64,000 bases of DNA from Bosea sp. F3-2 (lineage in GTDB: Bacteria > Pseudomonadota > Alphaproteobacteria > Rhizobiales > Beijerinckiaceae). The stretch covers positions 141,402 through 205,401 of the forward strand of contig NZ_CP042333.1 of NCBI RefSeq assembly GCF_008253865.1, in the 5' to 3' direction. The notes under the pieces were generated by a model. That model ran no database searches and was not told the origin of the DNA. It was given only the letters and a program-made list of their open reading frames with translations. This document shows, in pieces, positions 26,238 to 34,579 of this stretch. The translations under genes and the position numbers were made by a program. Position 1 is the stretch's first letter, and each line of letters opens with the position of its first letter.

Positions 26238-26990
26238 ATGAACAGCAGATTCGACAACAAGGTTGTGGTCGTCACGGGCGGGACCAGCGGCATCGGCCGC
26301 GCGGCCGCCAAAGCTTTCGCCGCCGAAGGTGCCTCGGTGTTCATCACCGGCCGCCGGCAGGACGCGCTCGACGCCGCGGTGAAGCAGATCGGCGGCAAGG
26401 TCACCGGTGTCCGCGGGGACATGTCGAAGCTCGCCGACATCGATCGGCTCTACGATGCCATCCAGCAGAAGCATGCGCAGATCGACGTGGTCTTCGCCAA
26501 TGCGGGCGGCGGTGAAATGGCACCTCTCGGCGCGATCACCGAGGAGCATTACCAGCGCACCTTCGACACCAACGTGAAGGGTGTGCTCTTCACCGTCCAG
26601 AAGGCGCTTCCGCTGCTGAAGGACGGGGCTTCGGTTATCCTGACCAGCTCGACCACCAGCATTTCCGGCACGCCGGCCTTCAGCGTCTATTCCGCCACCA
26701 AGGCCGCGGTGCGCAACTTCGCCCGGAACTGGATTCTGGATCTCAAGGATCGGCACATCCGCGTCAACGCGATCAGCCCCGGCGTGACCGAGACGGCAGG
26801 GCTCGACGAGCTCTTCGGCGGCGGTGACCAGGCGAAAGGCACCAAGGACTATCTCGCCAGCCTGATCCCTGCAGGCAGGGTCGGTCAGCCCGAGGAAATT
26901 GCGAAGGCCGTTCTGTTCCTCGCATCCGATGAGGCGAGCTTCGTCAACGGCATCGAGCTCTTCGTCGATGGCGGCCAGGTCCAGATCTGA
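26238..26990 (+). CDS. Short-chain dehydrogenase/reductase
   Basis: 250 residues, classical SDR. Cofactor motif TGGTSGIG at residues 13-20, NAGG near 88, catalytic Ser in the SSTTS segment near 138, Tyr151 and Lys155 in YSATK, and the C-terminal FVDGGQ. Arg39-Arg40 after the second strand favours NADP(H). Substrate unknown. Controlled presumably by the divergent LysR gene; followed after 80 bases by an NTF2-like gene. Confidence 0.88.
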   Translation: MNSRFDNKVVVVTGGTSGIGRAAAKAFAAEGASVFITGRRQDALDAAVKQIGGKVTGVRGDMSKLADIDRLYDAIQQKHAQIDVVFANAGGGEMAPLGAITEEHYQRTFDTNVKGVLFTVQKALPLLKDGASVILTSSTTSISGTPAFSVYSATKAAVRNFARNWILDLKDRHIRVNAISPGVTETAGLDELFGGGDQAKGTKDYLASLIPAGRVGQPEEIAKAVLFLASDEASFVNGIELFVDGGQVQI

Positions 26991-27070
26991 GTTGCAAACA
27001 GTCATCAGACAGCCGCATCCGGCGGCAGCCCTTTCCATTCACAGACTAAATCCAACAGGCGTTTCCAGTC

Positions 27071-27520
27071 ATGCTGACCAATGAAGACATCATCCGCAGC
27101 CTCTACGCGCTAGCAGAGGCGTCGTCCAAGGACACGGACAGATTCATCTCGCTGTTCGCCGAGGACGGCTATTTCTACGACGTACCGGGCGGCAGGAAAT
27201 ACTATGGCAAGGAGATCGGCCTGCCTGTCGACGCGATGGTCGCGGCGTTTCCTGACATGCATCGCGAGCTGTACGACTTCTACGTGAAAGACGACGTCGT
27301 GATCGTCGAATTGGCCCTGCAGGGCACGCATAAGGGCGATTTCTACATGGCCGGCGGGATCTTACCCGCAACCGGCAAAAGGATGGATGCGCCGTGCTGC
27401 GACGTGTTCCACCTGAAGGACGGGAAGGTCACCTCCTTCCACTGCTACAACCTGCCGTCGGTCATCCTGCAGCAGCTCGGTGTTCTCGAAAACCTGGGTG
27501 CTGCGTTGAATCGCGGATAA
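27071..27520 (+). CDS. NTF2-like / SnoaL-like domain protein
   Basis: 149 residues with the cone-shaped NTF2 pattern: an N-terminal helix (EDIIRSLYALAEASSKDTDRF), LFAEDGYFYDVPGG, an AFPDMHRELYDFYV strand and CCDVFHLKDGKVTSFHCYN. Members range from ketosteroid isomerases and polyketide cyclases to non-enzymatic binding proteins; no catalytic pair can be assigned with confidence. Probably co-transcribed with the SDR gene. Confidence 0.75.
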   Translation: MLTNEDIIRSLYALAEASSKDTDRFISLFAEDGYFYDVPGGRKYYGKEIGLPVDAMVAAFPDMHRELYDFYVKDDVVIVELALQGTHKGDFYMAGGILPATGKRMDAPCCDVFHLKDGKVTSFHCYNLPSVILQQLGVLENLGAALNRG

Positions 27521-27591
27521 GCGCCCTGCAGCCAGAAATCCGCGGGCGAAACGTCTCGGATGCTGGGCTGACGATAGAAACCTCGACAATC

Positions 27592-27622
27592 GTCCGTCAT
27601 TCCTTCCAGGGGAATGACGGAC
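27592..27622 (+). terminator. 12-bp hairpin after the NTF2-like gene
   Basis: Perfect stem GTCCGTCATTCC (27592-27603) and GGAATGACGGAC (27611-27622) with a 7-base loop, 70 bases after the NTF2-like stop and before the convergent TetR gene. There is only a short T-rich follow-up, so it may be a weak intrinsic terminator or a bidirectional transcript barrier. Confidence 0.55.
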
Positions 27623-27804
27623 TGCTTTGGTCTACTCTGTCAGCCAGCATTCGCCCCAGCTGCTGATATGATACCGCGAGAGAACGATCGCATCCAAACC
27701 TCGCCGGCAACTGCCAATGTCGCTAGGATCTCGCTAACTCTCAGCGCCAATTGCCGACGTTGAGACGCCGCCCAAAAGCGGACGCACGAGAGGCCTATCG
27801 GTAA

Positions 27805-28440
27805 TCAAGCGTCGGCCGCTATACCCCGCAGGAAAAGTTCGACGGCTGATGCCACCATGCGATCGATCTCGGGCCAATGCGGAGCATCCTCGACGCGGAA
27901 CAGCAGGCGCGTGCGTGCCGTCGCGATCACGAGTGACGCATAGTGCCAGGCCGCGAGGTCGCAATCGGCGCAAGCGATCTCTCCGGCATCGGCGCGCTCC
28001 TGCAGGAAGGCCGCCAACGCCTTATGGGCCATCTCGGGTCCCTGCTCGAAATAGCGCCGGCTGATGGACGGAAAGCGCTGAGCCTCGCCTACGCAGAGCC
28101 GGTGCAGGGCCACCACCTCGGGCGCCAGCACGGCACGTGCATAGTGATGGGCGTGGTTGCGCAGCACCTCTGCGATCGGCCGACCCCGCGCATCCTCGCT
28201 AATTAGCGGCGCGATCAGCCTTGTGCAGGCGGTTTCGAGAATATGCAGGAACAACCGCTCCTTGTCGCCGAAATGGGCATAGATCGTCGGCTTCGAGACC
28301 TGGGCGCGGCGCGCGATCTCGTCGATGCTGACGGCGGCGAAACCATGGGCGATGAACAGGTCGCGCGCGACCCTCGCCACGCGATCGCGCGGCGAGGTCG
28401 CAACCGGACGTCGCCGCTTCGTCGGAGCCGGCGCGATCAT
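27805..28440 (-). CDS. TetR-family transcriptional regulator
   Basis: 211 residues. N-terminal TetR HTH (ARDLFIAHGFAAVSIDEIARRAQVSKPTIYAHFGDKERLFLHIL, residues ~26-69) and an all-helical C-terminal ligand domain of the AcrR C type. It is the last gene of a six-gene minus-strand operon; its ATG overlaps the hydrolase stop by four bases, so it is made together with the proteins it probably regulates and likely represses the operon promoter near 32.6 kb. Confidence 0.87.
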   Translation of the reverse strand: MIAPAPTKRRRPVATSPRDRVARVARDLFIAHGFAAVSIDEIARRAQVSKPTIYAHFGDKERLFLHILETACTRLIAPLISEDARGRPIAEVLRNHAHHYARAVLAPEVVALHRLCVGEAQRFPSISRRYFEQGPEMAHKALAAFLQERADAGEIACADCDLAAWHYASLVIATARTRLLFRVEDAPHWPEIDRMVASAVELFLRGIAADA

Positions 28441-29258
28441 GCGGCGGGCGCTCTACTATGCCTAGTAATGAAGCCAATCACCGCTTTGTCGAATTCGCGC
28501 GGCTTTTCGATGTTCACCAGATGGCCGGCGCCCGGAATAATCGTCAGCTCCGCGCCGGGGATCATGCCGGCGATCTCGCGCGCCATCTCGGGCGTGGTCA
28601 GCCGGTCCTCGCCGCCGCACACGACATGGGTCGGCACCGCGATCTCGCCGAGCCTGTCATGGGTATCGGTACGCACCGTCGATTCGATGCTCTTGATGTA
28701 ACTCGCCTTGTGTAGGCGGGTCATGCTGTCGATCAGCTTGTCGAGCGCTTCCTGGCTGGCATTGGCGCTGACCAGCGTCTTCGCCACCGGACCGGCGATG
28801 TCCTTGGGCTCGCCGCCGTTGACTAGCGGCTCCTTCCTGAGTCGGATGAACTCAGCCTTCTTCTCCTCGCTGAAATGCGAGAAGCCGCGATGCGTATCGC
28901 ATAGCGAAAGCGTCAGCGCGCGTTCGGGGTAGGTTTCGACGAAATCCATGGCGATGCGACCGCCCATGGACAGGCCGACAATATGCGCCTTCGCGGCGCC
29001 GAAATGGTCCAGCACACGCGCCAGATCATGCGAAAAATCGCGGAAAATCAGGTCCCCCTCGTAATCGTCGCTTTCGCCATAGCCACGCGCATCCCAGGCG
29101 ACGGCGTGGAACCGCTCGGAAAAAGCTGGCAGATTGTCGTGCCAGTTGCGCTTGTTGCCGCCGATGCCGTGCATGAAGACGACGAGCTCGCCCCGGCCTG
29201 CATGATCGACGGCGATGAAGGGCGCAGGCCCGATGCGCGTCGTGGTCCAGGCTGTCAT
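28437..29258 (-). CDS. Alpha/beta-fold hydrolase
   Basis: 273 residues. Oxyanion-region motif HGIGG near residue 30, nucleophile elbow GLSMGG with Ser near residue 97, acid residue in the CGGEDRLT segment, and His in GAGHLVNIEKP near the end: a complete catalytic triad of the 3-oxoadipate enol-lactonase/carboxylesterase group. Start at 29258 is supported by GGGAGG. It sits between the ABC transporter and the TetR gene with 4-base overlaps on both sides, so it probably hydrolyses the imported compound (ester, lactone or amide). Confidence 0.85.
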   Translation of the reverse strand: MTAWTTTRIGPAPFIAVDHAGRGELVVFMHGIGGNKRNWHDNLPAFSERFHAVAWDARGYGESDDYEGDLIFRDFSHDLARVLDHFGAAKAHIVGLSMGGRIAMDFVETYPERALTLSLCDTHRGFSHFSEEKKAEFIRLRKEPLVNGGEPKDIAGPVAKTLVSANASQEALDKLIDSMTRLHKASYIKSIESTVRTDTHDRLGEIAVPTHVVCGGEDRLTTPEMAREIAGMIPGAELTIIPGAGHLVNIEKPREFDKAVIGFITRHSRAPAA

Positions 29259-30043
29259 GAGGTTCCTCCCTGATTGCGCGAATAGGCCTGCGCCAGCGGA
29301 CGCAGCAGCAGCCGGTCCAGCGCGAAGACGATGACGACGATGACGAGGCAGATGGCGAAAACCATCGCAGCGTTGGCGTTGGACTGCGCCTGAACGAGCA
29401 AGTAGCCCAGCCCGGTTTGGGCTCCAAAAAGTTCGGCGACGAGCGCGATCTTCCACGCGATGCCTGTTGCCACGCGCAGGCCCGAGATCAGGAACGGCGC
29501 GAGCAGCGGCAGCGTGACGTTGGTAAAACTTAGCCAACGCCTCCGCGTGAAGCTACGGCCCATCTCCTCCAGTTCGGCATCGATCTGGCGAAAGCCTTCG
29601 AGCACGGCGATGAGGCAGAACGGAAGCACGATCGCCACCTGGATGAAGATAACGGTGCCGTTCGAGACGCCGAACCACATCACGCCAAGGATCGCCCAGC
29701 CGACGCCGGGAAACGAATTCAGTACAAGCAGGATGCGCGCTTCCAGCACGAGGGAGAAGAGCTCGGAGGCCCGCGCCGCCAGTCCGAGCCCGATCGCGAG
29801 CGCCATGGTGAGCATAAGCGCCGCCGTGATCCGGGCGAAGCTGACGCCGACATGGATGAGCAGCGAGGGCTCGACCAGGATCGTCCCGAAAGTCCGCAGC
29901 ACGTCCCAGGGTCCCGGCAGCACGAAGGCGGGCAGGCCCCGCGCCGTCGACCACCACAACAGCACGAAGAGCAGGATCGCGCCTTCCGCGAGACCGTGCG
30001 ACATCAGGCCGGCGCGGGGACGGGCGGCTTGCGGCTCAGCCAT
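29255..30043 (-). CDS. ABC transporter permease (SsuC/TauC/NrtB-like)
   Basis: 262 residues, about six hydrophobic helices, with the EAA coupling loop LEEMGRSFTRRRWLSFTNVTLPLL near residue 175. Belongs to the nitrate/sulfonate/taurine/pyrimidine importer type. It overlaps the neighbouring permease and hydrolase genes by a few bases. Two distinct permeases with one ATPase imply a heterodimeric channel. Confidence 0.87.
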   Translation of the reverse strand: MAEPQAARPRAGLMSHGLAEGAILLFVLLWWSTARGLPAFVLPGPWDVLRTFGTILVEPSLLIHVGVSFARITAALMLTMALAIGLGLAARASELFSLVLEARILLVLNSFPGVGWAILGVMWFGVSNGTVIFIQVAIVLPFCLIAVLEGFRQIDAELEEMGRSFTRRRWLSFTNVTLPLLAPFLISGLRVATGIAWKIALVAELFGAQTGLGYLLVQAQSNANAAMVFAICLVIVVIVFALDRLLLRPLAQAYSRNQGGTS

Positions 30044-30836
30044 GGCGATAACGCCTGTCGAGCCGGCGCTGCAGCGGTCGGAACAGCACCGTCTCCGTCA
30101 GCGCAACGAACAGGATGATGAAGACGATGATGGCAAAGATCGTCTCGGTGTCGAACTCCTGCCGCGCCGTGTTGAGCAGGTAGCCGACGCCGACATTGCC
30201 GCCGAAGAGCTCGGCCGTCAGCACGACCTTCCAGGCGACGCCGAAGCCGGTCCGCAGCGCGGCGAAGACGAAAGGCACGAGCATCGGGACAATCAACGTC
30301 CGGATCCGCGGCAACCGGCTACGCGTCAGGCTGCGGCCAAGCTCGACGAGCTCGCGATCGAGTTCGTTCAGGCCGGTCCTGATATTGATGGTCGTGAACG
30401 GCGTCAGGATGAGCGTCACCGCGAAAACGACGGTCACGCTGTTGATCCCAAACCAGAGTATAGCAAGGAAAAGCCAGCCGATCCCCGAGAAGGCATTGAG
30501 CAATGGGGTCATCCTCGCATCGATCAACAGGCGCAACGGCGGCACCGCATGGGCGGCGACCGCGAGCGTGCCGCCGATCAAGAACGAAAGCACGAGCGCG
30601 GCCGCGACATGGCCCAGCGAAGCCAGAAGTTGCACGGTCAGCGTGGGGTCGGTCAGGAACTGCGCCATGCGCTGCAGCACCGGCCGGGGGCCCGGCAGGA
30701 GATAGGCTGGCACCAGCTGCGCGTAGCCCCACCATGCCGCCGCGAAGGCAACGGTGAAGCCGTGCAGAACGATGTCGCGCTGCAGCAGGCGCCAGAGGCT
30801 TGTCGCTGTCCCCCTCGGTGCCGACGAGACAGGCAT
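30036..30836 (-). CDS. ABC transporter permease (SsuC/TauC/NrtB-like)
   Basis: 266 residues, paralog of the downstream permease: VLQRMAQFLTDPTLTVQLLASLGHVAAALVLSFLIGG, NAFSGIGWLFLAILWFGINS and coupling loop LVELGRSLTRSRLPRIRTLIVP. I start it at the ATG at 30836, which overlaps the binding-protein stop (TGATG). The much longer open frame to 31697 runs over the binding-protein gene and is an artefact. Confidence 0.87.
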   Translation of the reverse strand: MPVSSAPRGTATSLWRLLQRDIVLHGFTVAFAAAWWGYAQLVPAYLLPGPRPVLQRMAQFLTDPTLTVQLLASLGHVAAALVLSFLIGGTLAVAAHAVPPLRLLIDARMTPLLNAFSGIGWLFLAILWFGINSVTVVFAVTLILTPFTTINIRTGLNELDRELVELGRSLTRSRLPRIRTLIVPMLVPFVFAALRTGFGVAWKVVLTAELFGGNVGVGYLLNTARQEFDTETIFAIIVFIILFVALTETVLFRPLQRRLDRRYRHG

Positions 30837-31828
30837 CAGCCGCGATTGACCTTCTGCCAGATCGCCTCGTTCATCGGCGGCAGCTTTGTCAGGATCCCCA
30901 TCTCGACCGAGCGTTTCCAGAGGATGTCGATCGCCTTGACGTCGTCGGGCAGCAGCGTCACCGGGAACTCGGAAAAGCGCGTGAACCAGGCCTTGAAGAA
31001 CTCGGGGTCGGTCTGCGTCTCCTTGCCGACGGCTGCGAAGACCTCGTCCTGGTTGGCGAGCGCGTAATCGACCGAAGCCCGCAGCGCGCGCAGGAACTCC
31101 TGGTAAAGTGCCGGTTGGGCGTCGAGCTTGTCGCCATATCCGGCCAGCACGGCGGAAACCATGCGGACGCCGAAGCGCTGCGTCATGTCGCCGGCCGTGC
31201 GGGCGATCGAAACGAATTCGCCCGTCGTCTGCGCCTGGAAGGCCTGGGCATGGATCAGCGTCGCCGCATCGACCCGGCCCGCCGCCAGCGCGGCCGGCAT
31301 GGCCGGCGCCGGCATCTCGACGAGTTCGATATCGCCGCCGCGCTGGGCGACGTTGAAGCCGTGCACATCGGCGAGCGCGATCCGGATCAGCGTCGTGCCT
31401 GCCGAGCCGATCGCGTAGATCGCGAGCTTCTTGCCCTTGAGGTCGGCGGCGGACTTGATCGGGCTGTCGCGCCTGACCCAGATGTCGGAACCCTCGCCGG
31501 ACGTGTGATAGCGCAGGCCGGTGCCGATGATGCGCAGGTCGAGCCCACGTTCCCGAGCGCGCGGCACCGCGATTGCGGCGGTCTCGATGACGTCGTAGCT
31601 GCGCGCGGCGGTCGCCTGGATCAGCGCCGCGATATCGAGCGGCGTGCTCTCGATGCGCAGCGTCGGAGAAGCCACCTTGCCGTTCCGCAAAGCCCACAAC
31701 GCGGCTTCATGCGACGGATCGGCGAGATAGCCGAACTTGAGCGTGGCGGCCTGGGCCTGCGCGCCGGTCGCCAACGGCAGAGCCAACGCCATGCCCAGCG
31801 CGGTTCGCCTCGTACAGCCCTGCCTCAT
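30836..31828 (-). CDS. ABC transporter substrate-binding protein (NMT1/SsuA-like)
   Basis: 330 residues with a signal peptide that carries twin arginines (CTRRTALGMALALPLATGAQAQA), so export may go through Tat. Mature part: LKFGYLADPSHEAALWALRNGKV, DVIETAAIAVPRARERGLDLRIIG, ADLKGKKLAIYAIGSAGTTLIR, as in aliphatic sulfonate/taurine/thiamine-precursor binding proteins. Ligand unknown. Start overlaps the ATPase stop as ATGA. Confidence 0.87.
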   Translation of the reverse strand: MRQGCTRRTALGMALALPLATGAQAQAATLKFGYLADPSHEAALWALRNGKVASPTLRIESTPLDIAALIQATAARSYDVIETAAIAVPRARERGLDLRIIGTGLRYHTSGEGSDIWVRRDSPIKSAADLKGKKLAIYAIGSAGTTLIRIALADVHGFNVAQRGGDIELVEMPAPAMPAALAAGRVDAATLIHAQAFQAQTTGEFVSIARTAGDMTQRFGVRMVSAVLAGYGDKLDAQPALYQEFLRALRASVDYALANQDEVFAAVGKETQTDPEFFKAWFTRFSEFPVTLLPDDVKAIDILWKRSVEMGILTKLPPMNEAIWQKVNRG

Positions 31829-32604
31829 GCCGTGATCTCCTCGTGCTCGGGTTCGCCCATCTCATGGAACAGTGCGGCCAGTTCGGCACGCATGGCGCGC
31901 AGCGCCGCTTCGTTTTCGACATCACGCGGGCGCGGCGTGGCGATCGTCAGCGTTCGCGCAACCGTCGCAGGCTTGGGCCGCAGCACGATGATGCGGTCGG
32001 CCAGCATCAGCGCTTCGTCGATGTCGTGGGTGACGAAGACGACCGTCTTGCCGGAGCCCTGCCAGAGCTCGACGACCTGACGGCGCAGGCGCGTGCGGGT
32101 GTTGGGATCCAGCGCCGAGAACGGCTCGTCCATCAGAATGATGTCGGGATCGAGGGCGAAGGCCCGCGCGATGGCGACGCGCTGCTTCTCGCCGCCAGAC
32201 AGCACTGCCGGCATCTTGTGCCCGTCCTCGCCCAGGCCGACACGCCGCATCTGCAGCAGCGCGCGCTCCTGGCGCTCGGCGACGGGCATCGCCGGCATCC
32301 GAAGTTCGAGCCCGAATGCAGCATTATCGATCGCGCTCTTCCACGGCAGCAGCCGCGGCGACTGGAAAACATAGGCCATCTGGTTCCAGGCCTGCGACGG
32401 AGGCTGGCCTTTGATCCGGATGCGACCGCCCGAGTGAGGCATGAGGTCGCCCATGAGCCGCAAGGCGGTGGACTTGCCGCAGCCCGATGGCCCCAGAAGG
32501 CAGAGAAACTCTCCCGCCGCGACCTCGAAGCTCAGATCCTCATAGATTGTGGAACCTGCAATGCGCAGCGCGACACTATCGAACGAGATCGCCGCAGAAG
32601 CCAT
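31825..32604 (-). CDS. ABC transporter ATP-binding protein (SsuB/TauB-like)
   Basis: 259 residues. Walker A GPSGCGKST (38-46), signature LSGGEKQRVAIARAF near residue 140, Walker B IILMDEPFSALD and the switch His in FVTHDIDEALMLADRI. It powers the two permeases downstream. Start chosen at 32604 (MASAAISF); the open frame to 32706 runs through the promoter. Confidence 0.9.
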   Translation of the reverse strand: MASAAISFDSVALRIAGSTIYEDLSFEVAAGEFLCLLGPSGCGKSTALRLMGDLMPHSGGRIRIKGQPPSQAWNQMAYVFQSPRLLPWKSAIDNAAFGLELRMPAMPVAERQERALLQMRRVGLGEDGHKMPAVLSGGEKQRVAIARAFALDPDIILMDEPFSALDPNTRTRLRRQVVELWQGSGKTVVFVTHDIDEALMLADRIIVLRPKPATVARTLTIATPRPRDVENEAALRAMRAELAALFHEMGEPEHEEITA

Positions 32605-32619
32605 CGGCCGCCCTGACTT

Positions 32620-32664
32620 TACTAAACCGTATCGTATAAAGACGGTATGTTGTCTCGCTGTCAA
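32620..32664 (-). promoter_or_regulatory. Probable promoter/operator of the ABC-hydrolase-TetR operon
   Basis: On the minus strand a TTGACA box (32664-32659) is followed at about 18 bases by the AT-rich TTTATACGAT. Between and over these boxes lies an inverted repeat with arms ACCGT (32626-32630) and ACGGT (32642-32646). A repressor site overlapping the promoter fits the TetR protein encoded at the end of the operon. Confidence 0.5.
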
Positions 32665-33184
32665 GGCGACGAATATTGCCGATAGGCACTCACCAAAATG
32701 GCCCACTACTCAGCCTGGCAAATCCAGCCAATCCTCGATCCGCTGAAGCGGCGGCAGCCCGCATCTGCTGACGTCAGGTGCCACGCGGTTTCGGCCCAGG
32801 ACGCCGGGTGCCGATGAAGTTTAAGACTGTTCTCGGCGTTGCTGCTCTCGCCGTCCGACTCTGGACAGGCCCACAAACGCCCGTGGCTCGTCTGGGTGAA
32901 ATGCGCAGATATTCCGCCGCTTGTCCGAGAGAGATGCGCCAGTTCCGGACTCTGAGCCACCGCCCGGAAGCGGACGTGCACGGCAGGCTGGGGACGAATC
33001 GAGCGGCCCCCACATTTGGACCGCAGCCACCTCGGAGCTTTGCCGGGCTCGCACCGGCATGGTCGGCGGACTGAAACATATCGATGCCGCAGGCGGCGAT
33101 TCCTCCACCATGAGTGCGATAGTCCGGTGTGCGCTGATCGATCGAAACATCGCTGAAAAGCTCGCGGGCCGAAAGCACCGTTGA

Positions 33185-33195
33185 TTGTCGGACAA
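33185..33195. promoter_or_regulatory. GntR-type palindrome TTGTCGGACAA, upstream of the thiolase gene
   Basis: Perfect 11-base palindrome (TTGTC, G, GACAA) 54 bases before the thiolase start. The same word or a close variant recurs at 34526, 47017, 47179 and 52359, each before a gene of the same island, so it is a probable binding site for the GntR/FCD regulator encoded at 53100. Confidence 0.7.
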
Positions 33196-33248
33196 GCCGA
33201 CATTAACGTAAGCCCAATGACCTTGCTGAGCGGGATTGGGATCTCTCG

Positions 33249-34430
33249 ATGACGGATGTCTTTGTTGTTGCAGCGCGTCGAAGCGCGATTGGCACCTTTG
33301 GTGGGTCGCTGAAGGATGTTGCCCCCGGGGATCTGGGGAGCGCCTTGGTCAGGAGCGCCGTTGCCGATAGCGGCGTGGACTCCTCCGAAATTGACCATGT
33401 CGCCTGGGGCCAGGTCATCCAAACGGAGCCCCGCGACGCGTACATCGCGCGTATTGCCGCGGTGAATGGTGGCGTCCCCGTCGAGACGCCGGCGATGACG
33501 GTCAATCGCCTCTGCGGCTCCGGGCTCCAGGCCGTGATCACGGCAGCGCAGGCAATTATGCTCGGCGACGCCGAGATAACACTCGGCGGCGGTTCCGAGA
33601 GCATGAGCCGCGCGCCTTTTCTCTCCCCTGCCATGCGCTGGGGCGTGAAGATGGGTGATACGGTGGTCGTCGACATGCTGGACGGCGCGCTGCGCGATCC
33701 TTTTGGCCGGATGCTGATGGGCGTGACGGCGGAGAACGTCGCCGCGCGCTATAGCATCGACCGTCAGACGCAGGACGCGCTGGCCGTCGAAAGCCACCGG
33801 CGGGCTTCCCACGCGATCCGAGAAGGCCGTTTCAAGGACCAGATCACCGGTATCGAGATCAAGACGCGCGCGGGGCCGGCGATCTTCGCCGAGGACGAGC
33901 ATGTTCGCCACGACGCGAAGGAGGCCGACCTCTCCGGGCTACGCACCGTCTTCAAGAAGGATGGGGGCTCGGTCACGGCCGGCAACGCTTCCGGCATCAA
34001 TGACGGCGCGGCGGCGGTCGTGCTTGCCAGCGGCGACGCCGTCCGCAAGACCGGCGCGAAGCCACTCGCACGGCTTGTCGCCTACGGCCATGCCGGCGTC
34101 GATCCCGAATATATGGGCATCGGGCCGGTCCCCGCGACACGCAAGGCGCTGGCGAAGGCTGGACTCAAGGTCGGCGACCTCTCCGTCATCGAATCGAACG
34201 AGGCTTTTGCGGCTCAAGCCTGCGCCGTCTCCCGCGAGCTCGATTTCGATCCGGCCACCGTCAATCCGAACGGCAGCGGAATCTCGCTCGGCCACCCGGT
34301 CGGCGCGACCGGGGCGATCAACGTCGTGAAGGCGGTTCACGAACTCCGGCGCATCGGCGGTCGCTACGCCCTGGTGACCATGTGCATCGGCGGCGGGCAA
34401 GGCATTGCGGCGATCTTCGAGCGGGCCTGA
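33249..34430 (+). CDS. Acetyl-CoA C-acyltransferase (thiolase)
   Basis: 393 residues, typical thiolase length. Nucleophile Cys89 in NRLCGSG, NEAFA near residue 317, His349 in GHPVGATG and Cys379 in CIGGGQG: all four catalytic blocks are intact. It cleaves 3-ketoacyl-CoA with CoA or condenses two acyl-CoAs. First gene of the plus-strand part of the catabolic island, with a TTGTCGGACAA site just upstream. Confidence 0.92.
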   Translation: MTDVFVVAARRSAIGTFGGSLKDVAPGDLGSALVRSAVADSGVDSSEIDHVAWGQVIQTEPRDAYIARIAAVNGGVPVETPAMTVNRLCGSGLQAVITAAQAIMLGDAEITLGGGSESMSRAPFLSPAMRWGVKMGDTVVVDMLDGALRDPFGRMLMGVTAENVAARYSIDRQTQDALAVESHRRASHAIREGRFKDQITGIEIKTRAGPAIFAEDEHVRHDAKEADLSGLRTVFKKDGGSVTAGNASGINDGAAAVVLASGDAVRKTGAKPLARLVAYGHAGVDPEYMGIGPVPATRKALAKAGLKVGDLSVIESNEAFAAQACAVSRELDFDPATVNPNGSGISLGHPVGATGAINVVKAVHELRRIGGRYALVTMCIGGGQGIAAIFERA

Positions 34431-34525
34431 CGGGACCCTATCCCTTTCGGATGCGGGTACGCCAAAAACCGGAAACGCAGCGCCTCTCCTCTCTTGACGG
34501 GGCAGGTGGTGGTGCTAACGTCCCG

Positions 34526-34536
34526 TTGTCGGACAA
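34526..34536. promoter_or_regulatory. GntR-type palindrome TTGTCGGACAA, upstream of the crotonase gene
   Basis: Second exact copy of the 11-base palindrome, in the 149-base gap between the thiolase stop and the crotonase start. Its presence suggests an internal promoter, so the crotonase-SDR-liv genes can be switched separately from the thiolase. Confidence 0.7.
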
Positions 34537-34579
34537 GCGGACAATAGGTTCAATAAAAGCGATGCTGCCGCAGGGTGGA

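Larger units (their letters stand above)
32605..33248. other. Non-coding stretch between the ABC operon and the catabolic island
   Basis: Apart from the leftward promoter near 32.62-32.66 kb and the GntR-type palindrome at 33185-33195, nothing firm is seen in about 640 bases. Several frames of 80-130 codons are open, but none shows recognisable protein character. It could be old repetitive or degenerate sequence. Confidence 0.35.

Noticed and set aside
32774..33184. Open frames of 87-134 codons in the gap before the thiolase gene
   Set aside because: No ribosome sites or recognisable domains; they overlap each other on both strands.
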